A stretch of 64,000 bases of DNA, taken from Solitalea koreensis (GTDB lineage Bacteria; Bacteroidota; Bacteroidia; Sphingobacteriales; Sphingobacteriaceae). The notes under the pieces are model-generated. The model had not been told where the DNA came from, did no database searches, and saw nothing but the letters and a program-made list of their open reading frames with translations. This document shows positions 17,561 to 26,609 of this stretch, piece after piece (the first letter of the stretch is position 1; the number at the start of each line of letters is the position of its first letter). Made by a program: the position numbers and the translations under genes. The DNA is taken from contig NZ_FXSZ01000009.1 of assembly GCF_900182575.1 (NCBI RefSeq), forward strand, positions 50,729-114,728. Reading direction: 5' to 3'.

Positions 17561-19722
17561 TTTTTTTGATTTTCACTAAGCAGTTGCAAATTGTGTGGCA
17601 ATTTATTTATCAATGCTTTTATTTCATCATCCGACAAAATAGTATTAAATACTCTTAAATCATCCAAATAGCCATTGAATGCATTGGTTTTGTCGCCAAT
17701 GTATTTCAATGGAAAAAACAAGGTTTGCACCTTCGCCGTCTGCTTACCATTGAAAAACGTCCGCTTTGCTCCTTCCAACTTTTCAACCAGAACACCGTTT
17801 ACGTATAAACTTGTTCCTTTGTTATTACCGGTAATGGTAATATGAGTCCATTGTTCAGGTATTATCGAATAATTAAAATTGCAGTGATATCCTTCTCTTG
17901 AAAAACCTAACTTACCGGTTGATTGCTGTTTCAATTTCACAACGGCATCGGGTGAAGAAAAAAGCACAGCATTATCAGTATTGTTTTTGTCGGGATTTAT
18001 TGAGAAACTGATGGTGTATCCGTAACCAATTCCCTCAAAGGGAGTTTGTATATAACTATTGCCTCCGTTCAACTTCAATGCCTGCTTTTTACGATCGATT
18101 TTTGCATTTTTCATTTCAAGAAACCTTGCATCTCTTCGATTTCTTCTATTTTGATCAAAACTATAATGAAAGACCAAAGAATCTTTTGAATTGATCCTCC
18201 CCATCATATTCAACCCAGGGCCTTCACCTAGGCCTTTGCTTTTTGCAAGAAATGTTTCATAACCCATTGGAGTTGTAGACCCGCCCCACATTTTTTGGGA
18301 AAGTACCTGCATGGCAGGAAATACCCTATGGTGCACATCTTTTTCTGTAATACCGTTACCTACATGATCATTCCAAACTGCAAATGAGCCCCCTTTGATC
18401 TTTGCATCATTTTCAGGAAAAGTTTCCTTTCCAATCATATTAGGTGTCCATTCATTGTAAAGGCGTTTTGCATTCAGGTAATCATAGTAATAGCCGGCAG
18501 CCGGCACGATGTACAGCCAGCCATCAGGCGTACTAATGGCATCAAAACCCTGTTTCATCATTTCTTTAGGATCAGCATATCCATTGTACCATAAATTCAT
18601 CGTTACATTTTCTGACTTAACAGGAGTCGTTCCTGGTGCGTGAGTTAATGCTCCCCATAAGCGGGCTTTCTTACCATAGCTTTCAACCAGGCGTATGTAA
18701 TGATCAGTAAAGGCCCTGAATTTTTCTGCCTCTTTTTTTGCATACTCATCTGTACCAATGTGGACTTCCTTTCCTCTAAAGACTGGATTTGGACCTTCCA
18801 GGTATTCTTTAAATACATTGTCAATAACCTCATAGGTCAAAGGATTATCCAAATCCAGATGGTCCTGGCCATATATGCTGCTTCCAATTCCAGGAACAGC
18901 CTTTGAAAATGCTAATGAATGAGCCGGCACGTCAATTTCAGGCACAATGTTAACCCCGTATTGTTCGGCCAGTTTTTGTAACTCTATAAAATCCTTTTTT
19001 GAGTAACTACCGTCTATGGCCGTCAATTTAGGATAAGTATCATTTTGCAAACGAAAAGCGGCATAGGTACTGTCCCAATTATCGCCGAAAAAACCTTGGA
19101 AACCATTATCACTTAGATGCACATGAAAATCGTTCATCTTATAATAAGACATAAATTTTACATAGTTACGTAAGAAGTCTATGGAAAAGAATTTCCGACC
19201 GCAATCCAATACAAAGCCCCGTACAGCAAACTGTGGATAATCAATGGCAATTCCTTCAGGAATTCTCCTGTAATCTTTATCCTGTTCCAGTATTTGCAAC
19301 AAGCTGCGGGTGGCCCATAGTACACCAATAGGCTGAGCTGCTTCGATGGTAATAAAATCTTTAATAGTGAGTACATACCCTTCCTTACTTTTTACCGAAT
19401 CAGTCGGTTTCAGGGTAAAGAAAATATCCCCCTTTGCAGGAATACCTAAACGAATGGAAGAATGATGCTTTGGTATGCTTTTCTTAAGATCATCCAAAAA
19501 AGTAGTTGCTACAGGCATCAATGCGTCGGCATATGCCGGATCAATGACCAGAGCTACTTTATCGTGCATCATAAATGTACCCGTAGTGCCATGCCATTCA
19601 TGGAAAGCAGGAATAACAAAAGGAGCAGGATTCACGGCCTGCTGTGCAATTGCCTGCATAGATGACATGCCTAAAAAAACGGCAATAAATAGTGCATTTA
19701 GATGTTTGAAAGTATTATTCAT
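17557..19722 (-). CDS. GH20 beta-N-acetylhexosaminidase with C-terminal LamG-like domain
   Basis: About 721 residues from the ATG at 19722, with signal peptide (ends near AIAQQ). The GH20 N-terminal alpha/beta domain leads into the TIM barrel: VRGFVLDCGRKFFSIDFLRN, MNDFHVHLSDNGFQGF, and the catalytic Asp-Glu pair in HIGTDEY (about D325-E326). A concanavalin/LamG-like domain follows (LVFHYSFDQNRRNRRDARF to GYLDDLRVFNTILSDDEI), likely for carbohydrate binding. A GTG at 19764 would give an extra 14 residues, but the signal peptide begins at the ATG. The enzyme releases terminal GlcNAc or GalNAc. It sits 43 bp after the PNGase-like gene and overlaps the GH110 gene. Confidence 0.93.
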   Translation of the reverse strand: MNNTFKHLNALFIAVFLGMSSMQAIAQQAVNPAPFVIPAFHEWHGTTGTFMMHDKVALVIDPAYADALMPVATTFLDDLKKSIPKHHSSIRLGIPAKGDIFFTLKPTDSVKSKEGYVLTIKDFITIEAAQPIGVLWATRSLLQILEQDKDYRRIPEGIAIDYPQFAVRGFVLDCGRKFFSIDFLRNYVKFMSYYKMNDFHVHLSDNGFQGFFGDNWDSTYAAFRLQNDTYPKLTAIDGSYSKKDFIELQKLAEQYGVNIVPEIDVPAHSLAFSKAVPGIGSSIYGQDHLDLDNPLTYEVIDNVFKEYLEGPNPVFRGKEVHIGTDEYAKKEAEKFRAFTDHYIRLVESYGKKARLWGALTHAPGTTPVKSENVTMNLWYNGYADPKEMMKQGFDAISTPDGWLYIVPAAGYYYDYLNAKRLYNEWTPNMIGKETFPENDAKIKGGSFAVWNDHVGNGITEKDVHHRVFPAMQVLSQKMWGGSTTPMGYETFLAKSKGLGEGPGLNMMGRINSKDSLVFHYSFDQNRRNRRDARFLEMKNAKIDRKKQALKLNGGNSYIQTPFEGIGYGYTISFSINPDKNNTDNAVLFSSPDAVVKLKQQSTGKLGFSREGYHCNFNYSIIPEQWTHITITGNNKGTSLYVNGVLVEKLEGAKRTFFNGKQTAKVQTLFFPLKYIGDKTNAFNGYLDDLRVFNTILSDDEIKALINKLPHNLQLLSENQKN

Positions 19723-19765
19723 AAGAGTTTGTTTTACTTTGGTAATGCCATTTAAAAAGCTCACA

Positions 19766-21694
19766 TCAACTCATTTTGGGTTTCCTCTTATTGATTCGCC
19801 CTTTAAAATGGCTCTTGCCATTGATAAAGACCTCCATCAAGATTCTTCCGTCCGGAAGATCGTCAAGATTATAGTTGAATGTGCCATTTTTAATTGCAGA
19901 GTACTCATGCTGCTGGTACACCTTTCCATCAACGGTGAATACGACCTTCATTTCGCTCGTTTTATTAGAAACGACGCTAAATTCAGTATTGGAAGTAACG
20001 ACCCGTGGATATAAGGAGAATGCATATTTAGCTTGTGTTGTATCGGCAACGAAATTAGGAGTAGCCACAAAACTGAGTTTCTCCCCATCGCCACAATCGC
20101 TCTCGAACGTGTGAATAAGGTTTCCTTTCATATCAAACATCCGCAAATAGCCATCGCCATTCTTCGGCTCTGCCCAAAATTCAAGCCCATTACCCGCTGT
20201 GTCGATCAGACACAACTCGTATTTGCCCTCTTTCAGCCTTATTGTGTCTTGGTAAAGCGTAGCAGCGTCCAGATCTTGAGGCCCTTTATGGAATAGTGTA
20301 TTTCCTAATGCATCTATCAAAAAGACAGTATTATCCTTCGGTCGGTTGTTTGTCCTAAATTGCAGCACAAAATTGGTAGGATAAAGCTCAGGAGCGATAA
20401 AGGTAGTTGTTAATTCATTGTCGCCCATCCAGGCGTCTGCCACTCCATTTGGTTTAGACAAAGTAACGGTATACCTATTTTTGCCTTGTTTGAATTGCAC
20501 TGGTTCATTCAGTACGATCTCGGTTGTCTTATTGAACTCCAGGTTGCCCTTCCAATGGTAAACTCTTTTTGAAAATCCATCTGTACCACAAGTTATGGTG
20601 AGCGAGCGCAAATTGTGTGAACCCAGGTTCCTGATCAAAAAACGGGGATTGAAACAGGCAGGATTCAGACGCTTAAATTGTTGTTCATCTGTTGGTACAA
20701 GAATCTGTTCCAAAGCCACATCCGTTTTTTGAAGCGGTGAAGAGTAGCAGAACATGTAGGCAGAGATATTCTCCTCAGCCTGAATATTACCCGTAGCGGT
20801 GTATGGCTCCATCATTATGGAAGCAGCGTGTTTGCCTGCAGAAGCTGGCACATCGATGATGTCGGGAACCTGCAAATCGCCGGGGCACCAGTAAGCGCGG
20901 CTATATACCCATGTTCCACCCTGAGGGTAAAGTGGGTTTCCCCCGCATTTTTTCCACATGTCACGGCGATCAACCAGCTTGCCATCCATACTCAACTCAC
21001 GCCAGCGGGAACAAAATTCGCTGCAACCCTTTGGTCTGTCCATCCCATGGCCGGTATGCTGTATTCTGATTCTGCTAATTGCCGTACCGGTTGGAGCCAC
21101 ATAGCTGATAGGACGCAGAGAATCCACAATATTATAGTTTGGATCTCCATATTTGAATGCACCATTCCAGAGCGGAGTTATCCCAAGTGATCGTACCACA
21201 GACGGACCAGAAAGTATCTCAAAGTCAATAGTCAAGGCCCAACCCACAGTTTTATCCTCATAACCGGAATGGACGTACACAACCTCTACGCTGTCACGCA
21301 GAAGGGGTGCAAAATCGGTCACGTCAACTTTCCAGGTCCAGTTCCATCCTTTGTTGTAAATGCTTCCGTAAGGGGTAAGCATCCGCCCAATTTCGTAATT
21401 AATCATTTTTCCATTCAGCCCACCTTTTCGGCGAAGATAGATGTGATCCAAATAATCCCAATGAGCCGTACGGAGGCTATCGGGACTGCCGAGCGTTACC
21501 TTCATGGTGATTTTTCGTACAGGCGTTGATTCGGAAGGAAAGATACCCCAGGAAGGATATGGGTTATTCCCTGACATTTTGGTGTCGCAGATTACTGTCG
21601 TCCGATTGTGCGATACCACATGAATAATTTGTTTTTTTTGCGCGTAACAACTGATAGAAAGCACTAAAGACAAAAGAATTAATAACTTTTTCAT
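19766..21694 (-). CDS. PNGase F-like peptide-N-glycosidase, probably T9SS-secreted
   Basis: This 642-residue protein has a signal peptide followed by the two jelly-roll domains of PNGase F, which cut N-glycans from asparagine by hydrolysing the amide bond. Equivalents of the catalytic Asp (D80 in TAHWDYLDHIYL) and the second-domain Glu (E226 in GCSEFCSR, between the paired cysteines) are present, as are C250 and WCPGD with C270. The position matching Glu118 of PNGase F appears to be Ser (VHSGYED), by my alignment from memory. After about residue 450 comes the NTVFLIDALGNTLFHKG...GLEFWAEPKNGDGYLRM domain and a type A T9SS-like C-terminal domain (YAFSLYPRVV to the end). It is first in the GH20-GH110-GH95 unit. 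By eye it looks more GC-rich than its neighbours. Confidence 0.83.
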   Translation of the reverse strand: MKKLLILLSLVLSISCYAQKKQIIHVVSHNRTTVICDTKMSGNNPYPSWGIFPSESTPVRKITMKVTLGSPDSLRTAHWDYLDHIYLRRKGGLNGKMINYEIGRMLTPYGSIYNKGWNWTWKVDVTDFAPLLRDSVEVVYVHSGYEDKTVGWALTIDFEILSGPSVVRSLGITPLWNGAFKYGDPNYNIVDSLRPISYVAPTGTAISRIRIQHTGHGMDRPKGCSEFCSRWRELSMDGKLVDRRDMWKKCGGNPLYPQGGTWVYSRAYWCPGDLQVPDIIDVPASAGKHAASIMMEPYTATGNIQAEENISAYMFCYSSPLQKTDVALEQILVPTDEQQFKRLNPACFNPRFLIRNLGSHNLRSLTITCGTDGFSKRVYHWKGNLEFNKTTEIVLNEPVQFKQGKNRYTVTLSKPNGVADAWMGDNELTTTFIAPELYPTNFVLQFRTNNRPKDNTVFLIDALGNTLFHKGPQDLDAATLYQDTIRLKEGKYELCLIDTAGNGLEFWAEPKNGDGYLRMFDMKGNLIHTFESDCGDGEKLSFVATPNFVADTTQAKYAFSLYPRVVTSNTEFSVVSNKTSEMKVVFTVDGKVYQQHEYSAIKNGTFNYNLDDLPDGRILMEVFINGKSHFKGRINKRKPKMS

Positions 21695-21749
21695 CGAAAA
21701 GATTGAACTGTTTATTTGTAAGGAGCCGCCATATACTGTAGCCCTCTGT

Positions 21750-21887
21750 TTATTGTTTATCTATCTCTAAAGCAATCAGCTTTTGAGCGGTAATGTAGTT
21801 TTTGACGGTGCATCGGGCTTGTACAAAAACTTCAGTATGAAGACCTGTCCATCCAAGACAGGCCATTACAATTATTTTTTTATTCAT
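21750..21887 (-). pseudogene. Possible leftover of a secreted protein gene
   Basis: A 45-codon frame starts with a signal-peptide-like stretch (MNKKIIVMACLGWTG) and stops after EIDKQ, just ahead of the PNGase-like gene. It reads like a deleted gene whose two ends were joined. There is no recognisable domain, so this could also be chance. Confidence 0.25.
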
Positions 21888-21929
21888 AGATAAATTCTTT
21901 GGTAAAGATAATGTAGAACCAATTCAAAA

Positions 21930-21955
21930 GGGAGTCCGCTTTAAGACAGACTCCC
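21930..21955 (-). terminator. Terminator after the GH43 gene
   Basis: The GGGAGTC and GACTCCC arms (21930-21936, 21949-21955) are followed on the minus strand by CTTTTG, 229 bp beyond the GH43 stop. Confidence 0.55.
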
Positions 21956-21991
21956 TAGAAAAAGAAAATTCGATTTACAGCTTTTTCAATC

Positions 21992-22129
21992 TTATTTTCG
22001 TGCTATAAAATTCTCTTCCAGTACAATTTTTTTGCTGCCGCGAATATCACGGGAAGAAGATCCCACATTCAATCCGCAAAAGTCAGAAATAGCTGAATTT
22101 GCATCACAAGCATTTTTTTCATAAAACTG
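21992..22129 (-). pseudogene. Possible C-terminal gene fragment
   Basis: An uninterrupted 45-codon frame with no proper start reads ISDFCGLNVGSSSRDIRG and ends KKIVLEENFIARK before a stop. Its composition looks like protein and not random DNA, but I cannot name the family. It may be the tail of a deleted gene between the GH43 and PNGase-like genes. Confidence 0.25.
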
Positions 22130-22183
22130 TTAGAAATAAGATCACTCTTTAATAATATTTATATATCCACAAGACCCTAATGG

Positions 22184-23890
22184 TTATTTCCCCCTTGTAA
22201 TTCCGTTTTCATTGAAGGCATCCACGCGGAAATAGTAGGGAGTATCCTTATTCAGACCAGGAAGTTCAAGACTGTTCTTACCATACACCATTACAGAGTG
22301 ATAAAGCTTTTGCTTTTCATTCCCGAAATAAACCACATAGCCAGTAGCTCCTTTTGAAGCCTGCCATTGCAACGATGCTCTTCTTGTATCAGCTGCATCT
22401 CGTCGCACATTCACCACATTCACTGCTTCAGGAATAACACCTTTTCCCTTTCCAAATACACGCAACCCGGATATTGAGAAATTACCATCAGGAACCTGCA
22501 AGTTTGTTATCTTTAAATAACGCGTATTCACGGTTCTAGGCAACACGATATAATCGTGTGTAATATCGGTTTCATTATTTGATTTATCAACCAACATTTC
22601 CCAGTGCTTGCCATCTGTTGAAGATTCAATGCTGTATTGATATGGTTTCAATGAAACGCCTGCTTTTAATTGCGATCCTTCATCGGCAAAATTCACCTGA
22701 AAGGCATTCACATTGTATTGTTGTTGAAGATCCATTTGCAACCATTCACCTTTATTTTCTGATGCTGCACTCCACCAACTGCGCACTTCTTCATCATTAG
22801 CCATCGTAGCCGGATGACCCGTCATTTCGGATGATGCTGTCAATGGTTTGTTGTATGATAACAGCATCCAGCCGGAGAACAGGCTTTCTTTTTCGAAATC
22901 CATTTTACGCTTTGGCATCACAGAAGGGTAATCGCCAAATGCGGTTATACAATGCAGTTGTCCATCCTTATCGAAAAAGGCGGGAAACAATCCAATACGA
23001 CGCTCAAACATATGTCGTACCGAAATGGCCATAGTGGCAACGTGCCAGTAGTTTCCATATTTATCACAAAATGTGCTTCCATGCCCTGCCCCATTAATAA
23101 AACCTCCCGGCTTATAAGAAAAAGGGCTATTGGGCATATACGTAAATGGGCCCAGCGGCTTATCCGATACATAAACGCCGTCGCCATACACTTTAAACTC
23201 AGTACCGGGCGCTGCGTATTGCAAATAGTACTTTCCATTGTGCTTGTTCATCCAACTCCCTTCATTCCAGCCATCTTTTCCGTTGCTGTTTGTTTCGCCG
23301 TGTTCTTCCCATCCAAACTCTTTGAAACGATGTTCAATCAATACCTGCGGCGACCCAATGGTATCGAATTGACGTGAAGCATTGAGTTCCACTCCCATGA
23401 TGGGCTTTGTACTGGAACAACCGTAATAGAAATACACTCGACCGTCATCATCTTTGAATAAGGCCGGGTCTGTCATGCGAATAGGAAAATGAGGATTGTA
23501 TACCTTCCAGTTATCTTCCAATGGATTGGTGCTGTAATAGATGCGTGATGCACCCTGCGAAGCAATAAAAAAAACCGTATCGCGAATAGTTTCTACCGCA
23601 GGGGCATAATCCTCAACCGGCAAGGTGCTCGAGGGTCTGTAAGTCCACTGCAAAAGGTTATCAGAATACCAATAACCGCCTGATTTAGATGCATACAGAA
23701 AATAGTTTCCTTTATATAAATGTATAACCGGATCAGCCGCTTCGCGGTAAGAGGGCGAATCGTAACTGAAACGATAATTAAGATTGAGTGGATTGCACCA
23801 GGTAGCATTTCGATCCTGAGCATGCAGCATTAGTGCAGGCAATACACCGATAATGCACAGTGCCAGTTTCTTTGTAAGGCTATATTTCAT
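22184..23890 (-). CDS. GH43 family glycosidase with F5/8-type C and Fn3 domains
   Basis: The protein (about 568 residues from ATG 23890) has a signal peptide and a five-bladed GH43-type propeller. The three acidic residues are visible: Asp in AADPVIHLY (about 53), Asp in MTDPALF (about 141) and Glu in WNEGSWMNK (about 210). A F5/8-type C (CBM32-like) module follows (PLTASSEMTGHPATMANDEEVRSWW to YLKITNLQ) and then a short Fn3-like end. GH43 enzymes act on arabinose, xylose or galactofuranose; the substrate is not clear here. It lies 25 bp downstream of the unknown gene at 23916-26228 and probably shares its promoter. The CBM32-like module fits binding of galactose or GlcNAc residues. Confidence 0.85.
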   Translation of the reverse strand: MKYSLTKKLALCIIGVLPALMLHAQDRNATWCNPLNLNYRFSYDSPSYREAADPVIHLYKGNYFLYASKSGGYWYSDNLLQWTYRPSSTLPVEDYAPAVETIRDTVFFIASQGASRIYYSTNPLEDNWKVYNPHFPIRMTDPALFKDDDGRVYFYYGCSSTKPIMGVELNASRQFDTIGSPQVLIEHRFKEFGWEEHGETNSNGKDGWNEGSWMNKHNGKYYLQYAAPGTEFKVYGDGVYVSDKPLGPFTYMPNSPFSYKPGGFINGAGHGSTFCDKYGNYWHVATMAISVRHMFERRIGLFPAFFDKDGQLHCITAFGDYPSVMPKRKMDFEKESLFSGWMLLSYNKPLTASSEMTGHPATMANDEEVRSWWSAASENKGEWLQMDLQQQYNVNAFQVNFADEGSQLKAGVSLKPYQYSIESSTDGKHWEMLVDKSNNETDITHDYIVLPRTVNTRYLKITNLQVPDGNFSISGLRVFGKGKGVIPEAVNVVNVRRDAADTRRASLQWQASKGATGYVVYFGNEKQKLYHSVMVYGKNSLELPGLNKDTPYYFRVDAFNENGITRGK

Positions 23891-23915
23891 AGAATTGCTT
23901 TTCAAGTTTTAAGCC

Positions 23916-26228
23916 TTATAAAATCGAAGTTGGCTGACCATTTCTATTTACCAGTACTTTTATGCTTTCGCCCGCTTTAACCTGAAGCTTTGGCCAATTT
24001 AAAAACTCGGTATAGCTTAATGGTTTGGTGGCATTATAACTGGTTTCTGCAAACAATGAAACCGATGCATCATATTGAGTAGGATTAGTCAATGTTAGTG
24101 TAATTCCATTTTTATTGGCACTTATAACTTGTGCTTCTACATGATCAAAGACTTGAAGTTGTTTAGTATCTGTTTGCAGATAAATGCCAGGCAGTTCAAG
24201 CGCCATCAGCATACCGTCTGTTTCTGTCCATGAGTTACGGGTATTAATGAAATTACCAATACTACCTTTCCCTTCTGCATCACTAGGCTGAATACGTTCC
24301 ATACTGGATCCAATCAAATTGTTGGTAGTTGTATGGTTAGGCATATTCACAGCTTCAGCATGAGCATGTTGAATATCATTGATCAAATCGGCATACATAG
24401 AATTGCCTGTTGCCCGGTATAGCTTAAACAAGTAGTCGGCGGATGATGTGCAAACTCCCGGTGCCGCATGTTTATTTTGAATACTGGCCCAAACAGCTCC
24501 TGCCATGTTGCATTGTAATTTTCCGATGTCACTATTGGCCGGAAAAACAGGATCGTAAGATAGCACCCAGGTAGAACATAAAGCGGCCTGCACCTGCGCT
24601 CTCTGCAACCATATTTTATCACCAGTATAGGTGTATATAGCCATCAACGATTCTAAAAATCCAAATGATGATTCAGAGTCGGCATCCATTGATATATCGC
24701 CGCAATGACCGCCTGTTAAGCCTTGCTTCACCACATCACGAGTATAATAAAATTCTGCGGCCGCTTTTGCAGCCGCTAACCATTCGGGGTGCTGAAAGTA
24801 AGCGGAAGCCAGGGCCAAACCTGCCGGAGCAATTGCACCTGCGGTAGAATTAAACACGGCAATCTCACCTGTTTCGGGTACTATGTATTGGCCAAATTCG
24901 CCATGTTTTTTCCAGCTGTTGGTAAAGGCTGCAGCTAATTTTTTCGCCGCGCTTTCCCATTCAGGCTTTATCATGCTGCCATGTCCTTGTGCCTTTAAGA
25001 GCATTAGGTGTTTTACCATCCAAAACAAAACATCCGAATTTTTACGCACCATTGCCTGTAATTCAGGAAAATCCGGATGCATTTTTTCAGGGCGCAATTT
25101 GCCATTGGCCGTTATGCCACCATAAAAATATCCGCTTTTACCTTGTAGTTTGTTTACAACAAAATCCAGTTCTGCTGCCACCCGATCACGCTCTGTTTCA
25201 GTGTTCATCGCCAACATCGGATAAGTGTTCATCATTCCGCTTACCCAGCCTAACTGAAAATCTTTACCATTTTCCGGTAAGTAGTAACTTCCTGCCGGAA
25301 CGGTTACGAAATTGTTCTTGCAAATAGTAGTGGCTACGTCTAAGTATTTGCTCATTGGCAATTGATTACGAGGGTGGTTAGGCCCGGTAATCGCTTTTCG
25401 CTCCTGCATAAATTTTGCAAGCAAATCAGGGATAGATTTTGCATCAAATACATAAATCCTGAACGGCAATGCAACTTCATCTCCTGCTTTCCAATCGGGA
25501 GCAACATCTCCGCTTTTATGAAAATCACCAAATCCTGTTGCTAATTTGCGCATAGACGGGGCCGAAATAACAAAAGAGCAACTGTCTTTTGCTGCATTTT
25601 CTTTAATCGTTAATCCATTATTACCAAATTTTGTTTGCTGTAGCGTAAGCACGATAAATCCCTTTTTGGCTTTAGGCGAATAAAAACACATGGCCGGAGT
25701 AGCCGTATTGCCGGTTTGTAAATCAACCAACGATGACATGCCTGGCTCTAAGACTAAGCGAGGATCATTTGAAATGGTAAGCGGCACCTTAGGATTGTAA
25801 TACATATCTTTGGGATAAGCAGGATTATAACCATTCCCAATGGCGCGGTAGCGATTGCCATTGTACACGCTGGCAGGCACCAGTACATAGTTTTCCGTAC
25901 TCCACTTGCTAAAATCGAAAGAAACCGACACGGCTGAGGCTAGCGCGGATCCTTCGGTAAGCTGAAATATTGCATTGACATCAACTGCTTTGCTGTTGCC
26001 GGCAACTGGCGCGCATTGCAGCTGCAACTTCCATTCCCCTGAGGTCGTGCTGATTTCATTACCCGTAAATACATTTTGATGAACAGCCTCGGTACCGTTA
26101 TATGAGGTAATCTTGCAATGTAAAGAACCTTTAAGCTCCTTCAGTAATTGTTGTGGTAAGGCTTCCGTTTGTGCCGAAGCATAACTTGACATTAAACAAA
26201 ATGACAATAAAATTGTAGAAAATTTCAT
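23916..26228 (-). CDS. Unrecognised secreted protein, (alpha/alpha) barrel-like
   Basis: A 770-residue protein with a signal peptide (ends near ASAQT). Residues about 30-270 look like a beta-sandwich. Residues about 290-680 form a long helix-rich region with repeated amphipathic helices (AAELDFVVNKLQGKSGYFYGG, ADLINDIQHAHAEAV), typical of six-hairpin glycosidase barrels, and the last 70 residues are a small beta domain. I do not recognise a named family. It is placed upstream of the GH43 gene and preceded by the shared TTAGTCAA-type promoter region (26311-26374), so a role in the same glycan pathway is inferred. Possible catalytic acids cannot be assigned from sequence alone. Confidence 0.7.
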   Translation of the reverse strand: MKFSTILLSFCLMSSYASAQTEALPQQLLKELKGSLHCKITSYNGTEAVHQNVFTGNEISTTSGEWKLQLQCAPVAGNSKAVDVNAIFQLTEGSALASAVSVSFDFSKWSTENYVLVPASVYNGNRYRAIGNGYNPAYPKDMYYNPKVPLTISNDPRLVLEPGMSSLVDLQTGNTATPAMCFYSPKAKKGFIVLTLQQTKFGNNGLTIKENAAKDSCSFVISAPSMRKLATGFGDFHKSGDVAPDWKAGDEVALPFRIYVFDAKSIPDLLAKFMQERKAITGPNHPRNQLPMSKYLDVATTICKNNFVTVPAGSYYLPENGKDFQLGWVSGMMNTYPMLAMNTETERDRVAAELDFVVNKLQGKSGYFYGGITANGKLRPEKMHPDFPELQAMVRKNSDVLFWMVKHLMLLKAQGHGSMIKPEWESAAKKLAAAFTNSWKKHGEFGQYIVPETGEIAVFNSTAGAIAPAGLALASAYFQHPEWLAAAKAAAEFYYTRDVVKQGLTGGHCGDISMDADSESSFGFLESLMAIYTYTGDKIWLQRAQVQAALCSTWVLSYDPVFPANSDIGKLQCNMAGAVWASIQNKHAAPGVCTSSADYLFKLYRATGNSMYADLINDIQHAHAEAVNMPNHTTTNNLIGSSMERIQPSDAEGKGSIGNFINTRNSWTETDGMLMALELPGIYLQTDTKQLQVFDHVEAQVISANKNGITLTLTNPTQYDASVSLFAETSYNATKPLSYTEFLNWPKLQVKAGESIKVLVNRNGQPTSIL

Positions 26229-26310
26229 TTATTTTTTTTCAGGTTTTACTCAATTATTTTTCAACCATCACTATTGAGGACTATACAAGTGCATAAATAG
26301 GAGTCTGCTT

Positions 26311-26374
26311 AAAAGTATAGGAATTGGAAAGTACAACACACAACAAAATTGACTAATATTTATGCTATTTTCAC
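26311..26374 (-). promoter_or_regulatory. Conserved upstream region A (operator plus promoter candidate)
   Basis: A TTGACTAA core (26349-26356) extends to a 28-nt block that agrees with the one at 34521-34549 at 25 positions. Exactly 38 nt to the left, AAAAGTATAG (CTATACTTTT on the minus strand, -7-like) is also shared. It lies upstream of the 23916-26228 gene. Confidence 0.6.
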
Positions 26375-26538
26375 ACTGTGATTAGCCTTGGGTCAATACG
26401 TATGGTACATTTTGAAAGGGCCATCAAACTCGTCGACAAGGAGTTTTCTGGCGAAGGAAGTTCAGCAATCTCGTGAAATTGATTATACTATAGATTAGAT
26501 TTTATACCTGTACTGCACTCTGGATGGAGACAAAACAC

Positions 26539-26562
26539 AAAAGCCACTAATAAGTGGCTTTT
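26539..26562 (-). terminator. Terminator after putative glycosidase paralogue 1
   Basis: AAAAGCCACT and AGTGGCTTTT form a 10-bp stem with a short loop, 48 bp beyond the stop of the 26610 gene. On the minus strand it ends in TTTTG. Confidence 0.8.
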
Positions 26563-26609
26563 GCAAATCACTCCAATGTAAAATTCATAAAGAATCAACC
26601 TACTAGTAG

